Made by a program: the position numbers and the translations under genes. Of a stretch of DNA of 64,000 bases, positions 1 to 8,289 are shown piece after piece. The stretch lies in NCBI GenBank assembly GCA_947177395.1, contig CAMWUI010000002.1, positions 62,001-126,000 of the forward strand, read 5' to 3'. Numbering within the stretch: the first letter of the stretch is position 1; each line of letters opens with the position of its first letter. The notes under the pieces were generated by a model that saw only the letters and a program-made list of their open reading frames with translations, made no database searches and was not told the DNA's origin. Source of the DNA: an uncultured Paraprevotella sp. Its GTDB lineage: Bacteria; Bacteroidota; Bacteroidia; Bacteroidales; Bacteroidaceae.

Positions 1-2
1 CA

Positions 3-368
3 TTGCCCATAGCCAAAAGGGCCAACATGCTGATATTGGAAACATACGAAATACTGGAAACGCTGCCGGACAAGAAGTCCAAAGAGGAACATATAAAGGC
101 TGTGGAAAAGAGCATCAAAAAGGATTATACTCCTCAGGTGAAGAAACTTACCCTGTCGCAGGGAAAACTTCTCATCAAACTTATCAACAGGGAATGCAAC
201 CAGTCGGCCTACAGAATCATCAATGCTTTCTTCGGTCCTCTGAAATCAGGTTTCTATCAGACGATAGCCACCGTATGCGGAGCCAGCCTGAAAAAAGAAT
301 ATGATCCGGAAGAAGACGATAAAATGGTGGAACGCGTTGTCCGCATGGTGGAAAGCGGACAACTCTGA
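3..368 (+). CDS. DUF4294 family protein, 5' partial
   Basis: This is the 3' part of a gene that enters the window from the left. The frame is open to the first base and there is no convincing start, so the first codon here (TTG) is taken as internal. The roughly 120 visible residues match my memory of the DUF4294 family of Bacteroidetes: a helical, lysine-rich region, then KKLTLSQGKLLIKLINRE, then a Tyr-Asp-Pro-Glu stretch close to the C-terminus. Members normally begin with a signal peptide, which would lie upstream of the window. The function of the family is unknown. The gene converges on an RNA methyltransferase with only 8 bases between the stop codons. Confidence 0.7.
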   Translation: MPIAKRANMLILETYEILETLPDKKSKEEHIKAVEKSIKKDYTPQVKKLTLSQGKLLIKLINRECNQSAYRIINAFFGPLKSGFYQTIATVCGASLKKEYDPEEDDKMVERVVRMVESGQL

Positions 369-376
369 CACCGTTT

Positions 377-916
377 TCAACAGAGTTTCAACAACCGGGC
401 GAACTCCCATATAAGAATGCCCGCCGTCACGGATACGTTCAAGGAATGCTTCGTACCGAACTGGGGTATCTCTATACATCCGTCACACATGTCGACGACA
501 CTCTGCTGGACACCTTTCACTTCGTTTCCCAACACAATGGCATACTTTTTATGTACATCCGGACGTATATCCTGAAGATATACACTACCTTCCACCTGTT
601 CCACCGCCCACAGTTCATAACCGGCGGACTTCAGTTCACGAACGGCGTCCCGGGTATCCTTCACATACTTCCAGTTCACGGAATCTTCCGCTCCCAAAGC
701 CGTCTTATGTATCTCGGGCTGAGGAGGAACAGCCGTAATACCGCATAGATAGACACATTCGACCCGAAATGCATCGGACGTACGGAACACAGCCCCCACA
801 TTGTGAAGGCTTCTCACTTCGTCCAGCACAACGACCAAAGGCAGTTTATCGGCCTCTTTGAACTGCTCCTGCGTGAGACGGTTCATCTCTGTTATCTTCA
901 ATTTCCTCATGCGCAT
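377..916 (-). CDS. TrmH/SpoU-family RNA 2'-O-methyltransferase
   Basis: A 179-residue SPOUT-class methyltransferase predicted to transfer a methyl group from S-adenosylmethionine to a ribose 2'-OH in rRNA or tRNA. The three SpoU motifs are present: motif 1 around VRSLHNVGAVFRTSDAF (residues about 34-50), motif 2 IVLGNEVKGV (about 127-136) and motif 3 IPQFGTKHSLNVSVTAGI (about 150-167). The last two form the trefoil-knot cofactor site. The protein is short and lacks the N-terminal substrate-binding domain of RlmB-type enzymes, so its target RNA cannot be told. ATG codons at 916 and 910 are both possible. A TATCTTTG box at 933-940 lies just upstream. Confidence 0.85.
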   Translation of the reverse strand: MRMRKLKITEMNRLTQEQFKEADKLPLVVVLDEVRSLHNVGAVFRTSDAFRVECVYLCGITAVPPQPEIHKTALGAEDSVNWKYVKDTRDAVRELKSAGYELWAVEQVEGSVYLQDIRPDVHKKYAIVLGNEVKGVQQSVVDMCDGCIEIPQFGTKHSLNVSVTAGILIWEFARLLKLC

Positions 917-932
917 ACTCCTGTTTACAGAA

Positions 933-940
933 CAAAGATA
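933..940 (-). promoter_or_regulatory. Bacteroidetes -7 box for the SpoU methyltransferase gene
   Basis: On the minus strand this reads TATCTTTG, a match to the TAnnTTTG element, 16 bases upstream of the ATG at 916. No TTTG -33 box is seen at the usual 19-21 base spacing. Confidence 0.5.
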
Positions 941-1133
941 ATAAAACGGTAAATAAGTACTTAATAACTCGTTTATAAAAAAACGACACTTAAGGGAAAA
1001 TAAATTTGGAAGCTATTGAAAAGCCATACGTGATATAAAAATCCAAATAAACAAGAAACAAAGCCAAAAGAAGAAAACCATGTTTGAACTTAATTTTCAT
1101 CTGTAAAAACAGTAATCTTTGGCATAAAGTTCC

Positions 1134-1141
1134 TAACTTTG
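1134..1141 (+). promoter_or_regulatory. Candidate -7 box for nadA
   Basis: The sequence TAACTTTG matches TAnnTTTG. A TTTG sits at 1118-1121, but the 12-base spacing is too short for a canonical -33 box. The distance to the nadA ATG (226 bases) implies a long untranslated leader. Confidence 0.35.
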
Positions 1142-1367
1142 CGAGTTGTGAACATACGGTTGAAAACATATATGAATCTTATATTATCCTTTCATTATCA
1201 AAGGTTATATGCAGACGTACGTAGTTGATAAACTGTTTATGCCACACAATCTCTACTTAATAAGTTCATAGGCAAACATAAGAAGAATTTCTTTTAAACA
1301 CTTTCAACAGACAATAAACATAAACATAAGTTTCTTTTAAAAAAGAAAAAGAATAAATAATAAAGAT

Positions 1368-2360
1368 ATGGTGAAAGAAGAGTGGATTAAAAAAGGATAT
1401 GTTGATGAACCGATTGATGAGACGGTGGATCTGAAAGCCGGTATAAGGGCGCTGTGCAAGGAAAAGAACGCCGTGATAATGGCGCACTACTATACGGAAG
1501 GGGAAGTGCAGGACGTAGCGGACTTCGTAGGAGACAGTCTGGCATTGGCTCAGAAGGCAGCCGCTACGGAAGCCGACATCATAGTCATGTGCGGCGTCCA
1601 CTTCATGGGAGAAACGAACAAGATACTGTGTCCTGACAAGACGGTACTGGTGCCTGACCTGAATGCCACCTGTTCGCTGGCGGAAAGTTGTCCGGCCGAC
1701 AAGTTCTCGGATTTCGTAAAGGCGCATCCCGACCACACGGTCGTTTCTTATGTGAACACGACAGCGGCCACCAAGGCTGTCACGGATGTGGTGGTGACAT
1801 CCAGCAACGCCCGGCAGATAGTGGAGAGTTTTCCGAAGGATGCCAAACTCATATTCGGTCCTGACAAGAATCTGGGAGGTTATATCAATTCGCTGACCGG
1901 ACGGAACATGCTGCTGTGGGACGGTGCCTGTCACGTGCATGAGAAGTTTTCCGTGGAAAAGATTCTCAAGCTGAAAGAAGAGCATCCAGATGCCAAGGTT
2001 CTGGCTCATCCGGAGTGTAAGGGAGCTGTGGTGAAACTGGCGGATGTAGTAGGCTCTACGGCTGCCCTGTTGCGTTTTGCCATAAAGGACGAGGCGCAGG
2101 AGTTTATTGTGGCTACGGAAAGCGGTATACTGCATGAAATGCAGAAGTCATGTCCGAACAAGAAGTTTATTCCGGCACCGCCGGAGGACAGTACCTGTGC
2201 CTGCAACGAATGCAACTATATGCGGCTGATAACACTGCGCAAGGTATACAATTGTCTGAAGTATGAATGGCCTGTCATCGAAGTGGATGCTGAAATAGCC
2301 GCGCAGGCTGTGAAACCCATCCGCCGTATGCTGGACATTTCAGCTGAATTGGGTTTGTAA
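1368..2360 (+). CDS. nadA: Quinolinate synthase NadA
   Basis: A 330-residue quinolinate synthase, which condenses iminoaspartate with dihydroxyacetone phosphate in de novo NAD synthesis. It is a cytoplasmic [4Fe-4S] enzyme. The family's threefold pseudosymmetric core is clear: AHYYTEGEVQDVADFVGDS near residues 39-57, NATCSLAESCP near 99-109, HPECKG near 195, and CACNECNYM near 280. One cysteine from each of the last three segments should ligate the cluster, including Cys102. The length is normal for the short type. nadB and nadC do not follow, so the gene is apparently monocistronic and ends at a hairpin terminator (2386-2425). Confidence 0.95.
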   Translation: MVKEEWIKKGYVDEPIDETVDLKAGIRALCKEKNAVIMAHYYTEGEVQDVADFVGDSLALAQKAAATEADIIVMCGVHFMGETNKILCPDKTVLVPDLNATCSLAESCPADKFSDFVKAHPDHTVVSYVNTTAATKAVTDVVVTSSNARQIVESFPKDAKLIFGPDKNLGGYINSLTGRNMLLWDGACHVHEKFSVEKILKLKEEHPDAKVLAHPECKGAVVKLADVVGSTAALLRFAIKDEAQEFIVATESGILHEMQKSCPNKKFIPAPPEDSTCACNECNYMRLITLRKVYNCLKYEWPVIEVDAEIAAQAVKPIRRMLDISAELGL

Positions 2361-2385
2361 TATACTATATATATTATAAGGTATG

Positions 2386-2425
2386 AGAGGTTGTCTGACG
2401 AGTTCAGGCAGCCTCTTTCTTTTTT
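2386..2425 (+). terminator. Rho-independent terminator of nadA
   Basis: The arm at 2386-2397 (AGAGGTTGTCTG) pairs with 2405-2416 (CAGGCAGCCTCT), using two G-U wobbles, around a 7-base loop. A T-rich run follows at 2417-2425. It lies 25 bases after the nadA stop. Confidence 0.75.
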
Positions 2426-2431
2426 AGGCAG

Positions 2432-2618
2432 TGTACAGACAGTACAATAGGCTCTGTACAGGTCGTACAACAGTTACTGTACACTTTGTACAATAGGCAT
2501 TGTACACTCTGTACAACAGTTACTGTACACTCTGTACAACAGGCATTGTACAAAGTGTCCAGATAAGAGTGAATAGAAAAAAACGAACTGTCCAGCTGTT
2601 TTTAATTTATGCTGGACA
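2432..2618 (+). repeat. 23-bp tandem repeat element 1 (TGTACA-N3-TGTACA-N8)
   Basis: Five 23-bp units begin at 2432, 2455, 2478, 2501 and 2524, and a degenerate sixth at 2547. Each unit carries two GTACA cores 9 bp apart, followed by an 8-bp linker; the later units read TGTACA-N3-TGTACA exactly. Linkers alternate between an AGGCNY-like and an AGTTAC-like form, giving a 46-bp super-period. The sixth unit runs into GTGTCCAGATAAGAGTGAA, and an inverted pair TGTCCAGC (2589-2596) / GCTGGACA (2611-2618) follows. A homologous element lies in the opposite orientation near 49 kb. No transposase or other protein gene is associated. Confidence 0.85.
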
Positions 2619-2690
2619 AGTATAGAAGATTTATTATGAGTTGATTTCTATGTTATATACAGGATGAACCGTCAAGCCTGTATAATCAAT

Positions 2691-2731
2691 AATTTTAAAC
2701 TTATAAAGTAGGATGGAATACTCAAATGGAT
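2691..2731. repeat. 41-bp direct repeat, left copy
   Basis: This copy is identical over 41 bp to positions 4286-4326 in the same orientation. Weaker similarity continues for about 14 bp past the right end. The two copies bracket the BspA-like gene and end 41 and 15 bases from the stop codons of the adjacent minus-strand genes. Confidence 0.9.
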
Positions 2732-2772
2732 AGTTATAAAAAGTTTTGTCATATATTACTATATAACAATCA

Positions 2773-4020
2773 TTACTTCACCACCTTCTTTCCATTCTTG
2801 ATATAGATGCCCTTATTGGGTTCGTTCATGAATTTGCGTCCTTGCAAGTCATAGCATGCGGTCTTGCTGGTATTGGCCTTTACGTTGGTAATACCGTTAT
2901 ATGTGTCCGTTTCTTCTATGTTTGCAAAGTCACCCCAAACGCTTGCAGCCTTATATGTTGTTTTCGAGCCCACAGGTACATAAAGCGTAGCAGCCACTTG
3001 TTGGGTTACTTTTGAAAAGATTTCATCTCCGTTCATGCTGGGCGGAACATCTCCCTCCATCAAGATTCTGTTAATACTGCTACTGTTATAAAAAGCATGC
3101 TCATTTATATTTTCCAGCGTTTTGGGAAGGCATACCGTGTAAAGCCTATAACAGTTGGCAAAGGCACTTGTTTCTATAGTTTGCACATTGTATAACTGCA
3201 CTCTTTTCATACTTCGGCATCCCTCGAATGCCGAACTACCAATTTCCGTCACTGACGGCATCTTTATTGATGACAGACTGACGCATTCGTAAAATGTGCT
3301 ATTTTCAATCCTTGTAACTCCGTTGGGTATGATGACGTTGTCTAATGCATGACACCCTTCGAAAGCACTGGGACCAATTTCTGTCACACTCTCTGGTATA
3401 TCGATGTGAGTGATGTGTTCACTGATGTAGAAAGCTCTTTCAGGCAGAGATGTTATGGCACTTCCTTCTTCAAATTTAATATCAACTAACTGGCTATAGC
3501 CGAAAGCTCCTTCTCCCATAGATTTGACAGTTGCAGGAATACAAATCGAAGTAATCATCGTTTTATAAAAAGCATAGGGTCCTATTTCTGATATTCCTTC
3601 GGGAATGTCCACATCAATGCAGGCCTTTATCAATTTGTTCGTCTTCTTCTCAATGAGACACTTGTCGTTTACTGATGTATATACGGGATTTGCCTCGTCT
3701 ACATGGATGGAAAGCAAAGTACTGGTTTCGGGCGTAGCGTCCGTTATCTTAACAACACTGGACGGGATGGTGAGGTAAAAGATTCCATGGTCGACTCTTC
3801 CTAATATTACCATCTTTACCGGAAAAGTTCGTCCCGCATAAATTACTTCTGCAGGGATATCCAATGTACTATATCGTCCAGCATGCCCACACCATATGGC
3901 ATATTGTCCTTCATCATCAACCCCAAGGTCATATCCATATTCGCCAACATTAAAAGTAGCGGCAAAAGATTGGTATATAGAAAACAATGCCGCCAGGCAA
4001 ATGAATAGAATTCTTTTCAT
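2773..4020 (-). CDS. BspA-like leucine-rich-repeat surface protein
   Basis: A 415-residue exported protein. A signal peptide is evident at residues 1-20 (MKRILFICLAALFSIYQSFA). Residues about 60-335 carry LRR_5/BspA-type repeats, with recurring patterns such as ITHIDIPESVTEIGPSAFEGC and VTRIENSTFYECVSL. The C-terminus has a YDLQGRKF...GIYIKNGKKVVK tail like those of two other exported proteins in the window. BspA-type proteins are commonly adhesins in Bacteroidales; no ligand can be inferred here. The gene stands alone between nadA and the porZ-acyltransferase genes and is bracketed by a 41-bp direct repeat, which suggests insertion or cassette-type gain. Confidence 0.85.
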   Translation of the reverse strand: MKRILFICLAALFSIYQSFAATFNVGEYGYDLGVDDEGQYAIWCGHAGRYSTLDIPAEVIYAGRTFPVKMVILGRVDHGIFYLTIPSSVVKITDATPETSTLLSIHVDEANPVYTSVNDKCLIEKKTNKLIKACIDVDIPEGISEIGPYAFYKTMITSICIPATVKSMGEGAFGYSQLVDIKFEEGSAITSLPERAFYISEHITHIDIPESVTEIGPSAFEGCHALDNVIIPNGVTRIENSTFYECVSLSSIKMPSVTEIGSSAFEGCRSMKRVQLYNVQTIETSAFANCYRLYTVCLPKTLENINEHAFYNSSSINRILMEGDVPPSMNGDEIFSKVTQQVAATLYVPVGSKTTYKAASVWGDFANIEETDTYNGITNVKANTSKTACYDLQGRKFMNEPNKGIYIKNGKKVVK

Positions 4021-4341
4021 AAGACTCTATGTTTAATGTTCATGTGTAAAAATACAAAGTAATTTGAAGTCAAACAAATATATTCGTTCGTTTTTCAAAT
4101 TTACTATTTGCTCTTTGTGATCCAAGGAATGATAGTCCTTGGATATGTGCTGATTACCACTGTACCAACATTATTATGATTTGTTATCGACATTCCTATA
4201 GATGTTATTGTGGTAATTGTAAAATAATTGTTTATTGAAGTTCTCCTTGCCATGAACGATTGTCTGCGGCTTTCAACTTGCCTCCAATTTTAAACTTATA
4301 AAGTAGGATGGAATACTCAAATGGATTAGCTGTAAAAAGGC
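4021..4341. other. Intergenic region with hairpin and right 41-bp repeat
   Basis: This stretch of 321 bases lies upstream of the BspA-like gene and downstream of the acyltransferase, both on the minus strand. It holds a 9-bp perfect hairpin (ATCCAAGGA at 4120-4128 and TCCTTGGAT at 4136-4144) and the right 41-bp repeat. A near-match to a -7 box (TTACTTTG, minus strand, 4055-4062) lies 35 bases upstream of the BspA-like start. No gene is seen. Confidence 0.5.
4286..4326. repeat. 41-bp direct repeat, right copy
   Basis: Perfect second copy of the repeat at 2691-2731, 1595 bp away. It ends 15 bases from the acyltransferase stop codon. Confidence 0.9.
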
Positions 4342-5349
4342 TTATCTTTTATGTAGCGGCTGTTCGATCCATTTATGTGCTGCCCAGGCCGGAATGAGCG
4401 TTGCGAGCGTGACGCATAGAAAACAGAGAACGGGATACTGTTGCAACAGCCGGGTGGCTACGAATATCTGGATGACGGGGAAATGATACAGGTAAATCCC
4501 GTATGTGAGGTTGGGTAGTCTTCCTGCGGGAACGTAGAGAGGTATCCGATAGGCCAGAAAAACCAACAGAAGCGAATAGCTTATGGCATTTATATAAGAA
4601 AACTGGTTGATGAACAGGGACATCGACCAGCACGCGAGAACTATGACTGCGGTGGCGGCTTTTCGGGTTTTGGCGTAATCATATAGATAGTATGCCATCA
4701 TGCCTCCGCAGAAATATACGTATTGGCCGGGAATCTGTCTTTTCATGAAGATATAGAAGACATCCTTTGTGGAGTCATAAAGGTAACGGAACAGTTCATT
4801 GTAGCCTATCGAAAGTACGAAAAGTACCGTCAGTACGGGCAAAGGACGAAAGCGTCTGAACAGGCTGTGCAGGATGGGGACCGTGCAGTAGAACAGCAGC
4901 TCCACTTTCATGCTCCAAAGTGCTCCGTTGACGTCTGTGAAATAGTTTGAGGCGAATACGCCCGGAAGGTCGGGCTGCAGGAAATTGAGGAACACAAGGT
5001 TGCACAACAGATAGCGCAGACTGTCCGGATGAAAAAAGAACTCTTTCAACGGCAATGTGCTTATCACGGCGCCGGCCGCGAAACATACGATGACAGCCGT
5101 CGTGTAAGGAAGTACCGTGCGGCAGAATCTCCGTTTTACATAAGCCGATAATCTAAACGGCCGTTCAAAACTGACCATTGTCAGGAATCCGCTCAGTATG
5201 AAAAATCCCTGTACACAATTGTCAGCCGTAAGAGGCCAGAAATAGTCTTTTCCCATCAGTACGCTGAAATGCCATACAATCAGTGAGAAGGCAAACAGGT
5301 AGCGCAACAGTGTAAAAGCATTCTCTTTATGGCCGAATCCGGTGTGCAT
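4342..5349 (-). CDS. Acyltransferase family 3 membrane protein
   Basis: A 335-residue polytopic membrane protein of the acyltransferase 3 (OafA/NodX-like) family, which transfers acyl groups onto cell-surface glycans. The conserved N-terminal signature is visible: RYLFAFSLIVWHFSV with the family histidine near residue 23, then GFFILSGFLTM near 48-58. About ten hydrophobic segments follow. The C-terminal YGIYLYHFPVIQIF and WIEQPLHKR segments are also typical. The substrate is unknown. The gene starts 6 bases after porZ and is probably co-transcribed with it. Because PorZ in Porphyromonas acts with lipopolysaccharide at the surface, a role in modifying a surface glycan is plausible but is inference. 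Confidence 0.85.
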   Translation of the reverse strand: MHTGFGHKENAFTLLRYLFAFSLIVWHFSVLMGKDYFWPLTADNCVQGFFILSGFLTMVSFERPFRLSAYVKRRFCRTVLPYTTAVIVCFAAGAVISTLPLKEFFFHPDSLRYLLCNLVFLNFLQPDLPGVFASNYFTDVNGALWSMKVELLFYCTVPILHSLFRRFRPLPVLTVLFVLSIGYNELFRYLYDSTKDVFYIFMKRQIPGQYVYFCGGMMAYYLYDYAKTRKAATAVIVLACWSMSLFINQFSYINAISYSLLLVFLAYRIPLYVPAGRLPNLTYGIYLYHFPVIQIFVATRLLQQYPVLCFLCVTLATLIPAWAAHKWIEQPLHKR

Positions 5350-5355
5350 CGTTTC

Positions 5356-7686
5356 TTAATTGATGACGGCTATCCTGGTGACGACGGCTTCTTCCCCGTC
5401 GGCCGTGGAAGCTATTACATTATAGATACCTGAAGAAACTCTTTTTCCCTGTCGTGTACGCACATTCCAGGTGAACATACCGCCGTTGGAAATTCCGGAA
5501 TAAACGAGTTGTCCTGTATTGGAGGTTATCTTCACTTCACTGTCGCGTGTAAGTCCGACGATGCTTACCGGGCCGTCGTAGTCAGGCTTCACGGGATTGG
5601 GATAAGCATAGATATTGTCGTCCTCCAGTTCTTCCTCGGGTTCTGTGGCATCGCTTGCATAAGATACGAGTCCGTTGTCTGTTCCGAAGAATACTTCTCC
5701 TGTACGGGGATGTATGGCGATGGAATAGATGTTGTCGGACAATAGAGGGGAATTCTCCGTTGTGAAATGGTGGATCATTTCCTGTCCGTCGGCACTGACC
5801 AGATACGCTCCGTTGTAAGATGTGCCTATCCATTTTCTGTTTCCTCCGTCTACGACGATACAGGTGACAGCTATGCCGTTCAACAGATAGTCCGCCAGGT
5901 TGCTACCGTCGTTTCTGGCAATCTTTATCTGTTCGTAGGTGAAATCGGAATGAGTGAATTCCGCCGGATTGTTGATGACAAAGGGACCTTGTGAAGTACC
6001 TATCCATATCTTGCCGTCATGATCTTCCGCTATACAATAGTATTGGCTTACTTCGTTATAGGTCGTTCCGTCCTGATTGGTTATCTCCTGTCGCAGATAA
6101 TGCGTGTCGTCGGATGTTTTTTCAAGTGTCCCGTTCGTATTCAGTACGAAAATTCCTCTTTTTTCTACGCGGCGGGAATTCATCCATATATTGTTGTTGG
6201 AGTCGAACATGATGAAATCGCACGTCTCGGCTCCTTTGAGTTCAGGATAATAAAGTCTGACCCATTTACCGTCCGGTTTCATCACTTTGAATATGGTATC
6301 TACCTGGTTGTTGAGCATCCAGAGGTTTCCTTCCTTATCATAGGTAGCTCCGGAACAGCAAACGACTTCCCAACTCTTTTCGTCATTGGGAAAGATAGAA
6401 TACAGCGAACTGTTTCTATTGTCGTATTTCTTTATGAATTTTCCGTCTTTAAATTCGTATAGTCCGTTGCGGGTAGAAGTGACGAAGTGGTGGGAAGGAT
6501 CGGACGGGTCCTGCGCGATGGTAGTCATGTTTCTGTAGATGGAACCTGTTTTCTGGTAGATATCTTCCTCTTCGAAATTGGTCCATTTCCCGTTTTCATA
6601 ATACATCACTGTGCCGGGATACACTTTTCCCGTATAGTTGTAGAAGGCTCCGGCAATCAGCAACCGTTCGCCGGCAAATCTCAGATAACAAGTATAGTCT
6701 CTTACAGGACTGTCGGGTTGGATAGAGCCTTGCAGAGCCGTCCATTGCTGGTTGGCCAATTTATAAGGCTGCAGTCCGTGCAGTCCTCTGCTGGCCCAGT
6801 ATGTCCCTTTGCTATACGTAAGGTATGTGAAGTCGTTGTCGTATCTGATGACTTTTTCATTGTCTGTTTTAAAGTCCTCTTCCTCTTCTGTTTTAAAGTC
6901 CTTGGCCGAGTCGAATATATATTGTTTGTTTGCTGTGCCTGAGATAAGTTTGCCGCCGCTTATTCCCATATACAGGAATTTTTCATTGATTCGTTTGGAA
7001 GGTACCAGGTTTACGTTGTGTTTATAAATGCCGAGTCCTTTGCGGAACGAAAATAATTCCCCGTCGAAAAGAACCATCTTGTCGCATGTCCAGTTGCATT
7101 TGAATGTCCAGTTCTTTTCGTCTTTCAGATTCTTTGTTCTGTCTCCTACCAGCAATTCCGTCTTTGTAGTCAGATAGATAAGCGTGTCGTTGGCGGTTAT
7201 GGCCGTTACGTATCTGTTGAAGTCGTATGTATCGGCTATTTCTTCTTTTTTCATGTCCACAATCACCACGCCGAAACTGGTAGTGATAAAAGCCATATCT
7301 TTGTGGACAAACAAATTGTTGATGGTTTTGGTGATCAGTGTCTTGTTCTTCAGTTGAGGCAGATTCACGATTTCTCCGTTTTCGTAAAGCAAATCGATGT
7401 TGCCGTTTTCATATACGAGGATGAGTTTCTTCTGGGAAGTACAGTAATCCATGCATACGATTTTGTAATCGCTCAGATTGTTTACCTTGTCATAACAGAA
7501 TACTTCGGAATCCGTCGTGTTGTAGGAAAACAGATTACCTTCGCACAAAGAATATATTTTATCTCCGGCCGGTATGTTCATGGTCGATATCCGATAAGCC
7601 GGATAAGCTTTCCAACTGCCCAATATCTGGGCATACTGATGCATGGATATGTACAATAAAACCAGTGATAAAATATATTTCTTCAT
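5356..7686 (-). CDS. porZ: PorZ-like beta-propeller protein (type IX secretion)
   Basis: A 776-residue exported protein with a signal peptide (MKKYILSLVLLYISMHQYAQ). Two beta-propeller modules of the two-component-regulator propeller type follow, with repeats such as KIWIGTSQGPFVIN, RKWIGTSYNGAYLVS and GEVFFGTDNGLVSY. Residues about 690-776 form a C-terminal sorting-type domain (YPNPVKPDYDGPVSIVGL ... GIYNVIAS). In Porphyromonas gingivalis PorZ is a surface component of the type IX sortase attachment complex that binds anionic lipopolysaccharide. The gene sits between rdgB (15 bases) and an acyltransferase (6 bases). Assignment as PorZ rests on architecture, length and tail; another propeller protein is possible. 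Confidence 0.72.
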   Translation of the reverse strand: MKKYILSLVLLYISMHQYAQILGSWKAYPAYRISTMNIPAGDKIYSLCEGNLFSYNTTDSEVFCYDKVNNLSDYKIVCMDYCTSQKKLILVYENGNIDLLYENGEIVNLPQLKNKTLITKTINNLFVHKDMAFITTSFGVVIVDMKKEEIADTYDFNRYVTAITANDTLIYLTTKTELLVGDRTKNLKDEKNWTFKCNWTCDKMVLFDGELFSFRKGLGIYKHNVNLVPSKRINEKFLYMGISGGKLISGTANKQYIFDSAKDFKTEEEEDFKTDNEKVIRYDNDFTYLTYSKGTYWASRGLHGLQPYKLANQQWTALQGSIQPDSPVRDYTCYLRFAGERLLIAGAFYNYTGKVYPGTVMYYENGKWTNFEEEDIYQKTGSIYRNMTTIAQDPSDPSHHFVTSTRNGLYEFKDGKFIKKYDNRNSSLYSIFPNDEKSWEVVCCSGATYDKEGNLWMLNNQVDTIFKVMKPDGKWVRLYYPELKGAETCDFIMFDSNNNIWMNSRRVEKRGIFVLNTNGTLEKTSDDTHYLRQEITNQDGTTYNEVSQYYCIAEDHDGKIWIGTSQGPFVINNPAEFTHSDFTYEQIKIARNDGSNLADYLLNGIAVTCIVVDGGNRKWIGTSYNGAYLVSADGQEMIHHFTTENSPLLSDNIYSIAIHPRTGEVFFGTDNGLVSYASDATEPEEELEDDNIYAYPNPVKPDYDGPVSIVGLTRDSEVKITSNTGQLVYSGISNGGMFTWNVRTRQGKRVSSGIYNVIASTADGEEAVVTRIAVIN

Positions 7687-7701
7687 GATAAACGACGTTT
7701 T

Positions 7702-8283
7702 TTAATCAGACAAATGTTTGCACAGAAGAGCTACGGCCCGGGCCCGGTGACTTATTTTGTTCTTTATGTCGTTGCCCAGTTCTGCAAAAGACAGATCATA
7801 TCCTTCCGGTCGGAAGACAGGATCGTAACCGAATCCCGAACAACCTCTTTTTTCCGTAAGTATGTCTCCTTTGACAATACCTTCGAACTGAAGTTCCTTT
7901 CCTTGTTCTATTAACGAAATAACAGTGCGAAATTGTGCTTTCCGGTCGGTTATTTCCTTTAAATTAACTAAAAGCTTCTTCATGTTCGCCTCCGAATCAT
8001 GACCGTTTTCTCCGGCATAGCGTGCAGAGAAGACGCCGGGTGCTCCTCCCAGTGCATCCACTTCCAGCCCTGTGTCATCGGCAAAACAATCCATGCCGTA
8101 ATGGTCGTATATATAACGGGATTTCAGACTTGCATTGCCTTCCAGCGTATCGGCTGTTTCCGGGATATCCGCTTCGCAGCCGATGTCTTTCAGACTCAGT
8201 ATTTCTATTTTTTCTCCCAGAATAGCTTTTATTTCTTCCAGCTTATGAGCATTGTTTGTGGCAAAAACCAGCTTCCTTTTCAT
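7702..8283 (-). CDS. rdgB: RdgB/HAM1 non-canonical purine NTP pyrophosphatase
   Basis: A 193-residue inosine/xanthosine triphosphate pyrophosphatase. It hydrolyses dITP, ITP and XTP to monophosphates and keeps deaminated purines out of nucleic acids. The diagnostic segments are [13 protein letters not shown] at residues 5-17 (substrate-binding SxNxxK-like motif), [25 protein letters not shown] near 65-90 and [21 protein letters not shown] near 150-170. Length is normal. The gene lies in a minus-strand run after the YitT-like gene (6-base gap) and before porZ (15-base gap). Confidence 0.95.
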   Translation of the reverse strand: MKRKLVFATNNAHKLEEIKAILGEKIEILSLKDIGCEADIPETADTLEGNASLKSRYIYDHYGMDCFADDTGLEVDALGGAPGVFSARYAGENGHDSEANMKKLLVNLKEITDRKAQFRTVISLIEQGKELQFEGIVKGDILTEKRGCSGFGYDPVFRPEGYDLSFAELGNDIKNKISHRARAVALLCKHLSD

Positions 8284-8289
8284 AATATC

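Larger units (their letters stand above)
917..1367. other. AT-rich divergent intergenic region with nadA leader
   Basis: This 451-base stretch separates the divergent methyltransferase and nadA genes. It holds the minus-strand -7 box at 933-940 and a plus-strand TAACTTTG at 1134-1141. If the latter is used, nadA has a leader of about 220 bases. I see no RNA gene, strong hairpin or recognisable riboswitch. Confidence 0.5.
2361..2772. other. Convergent intergenic region holding repeat element 1
   Basis: The 412 bases between nadA and the BspA-like gene hold, in order: the nadA terminator; repeat element 1 (2432-2618); a hairpin formed by TATACAGG at 2656-2663 and CCTGTATA at 2677-2684; and the left copy of a 41-bp direct repeat (2691-2731). 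No coding gene is supported. Confidence 0.7.

Noticed and set aside
1142..1367. Riboswitch in the long nadA leader
   Set aside because: No known NAD- or other ligand-binding motif or stable multi-stem structure could be recognised by eye.
1266..2135. 289-codon minus-strand frame across nadA
   Set aside because: It lies wholly antisense over nadA and its 5' flank, with low-complexity His/Arg/Tyr-rich sequence and no family resemblance.
2432..2569. CRISPR array
   Set aside because: The 23-bp period leaves only 8-base linkers that alternate between two related forms, so there are no unique spacers, and no cas genes are present.
2691..4326. Insertion sequence bounded by the 41-bp repeats
   Set aside because: The repeats are direct and long, no transposase or terminal inverted repeats are present, and the enclosed gene is a surface protein.
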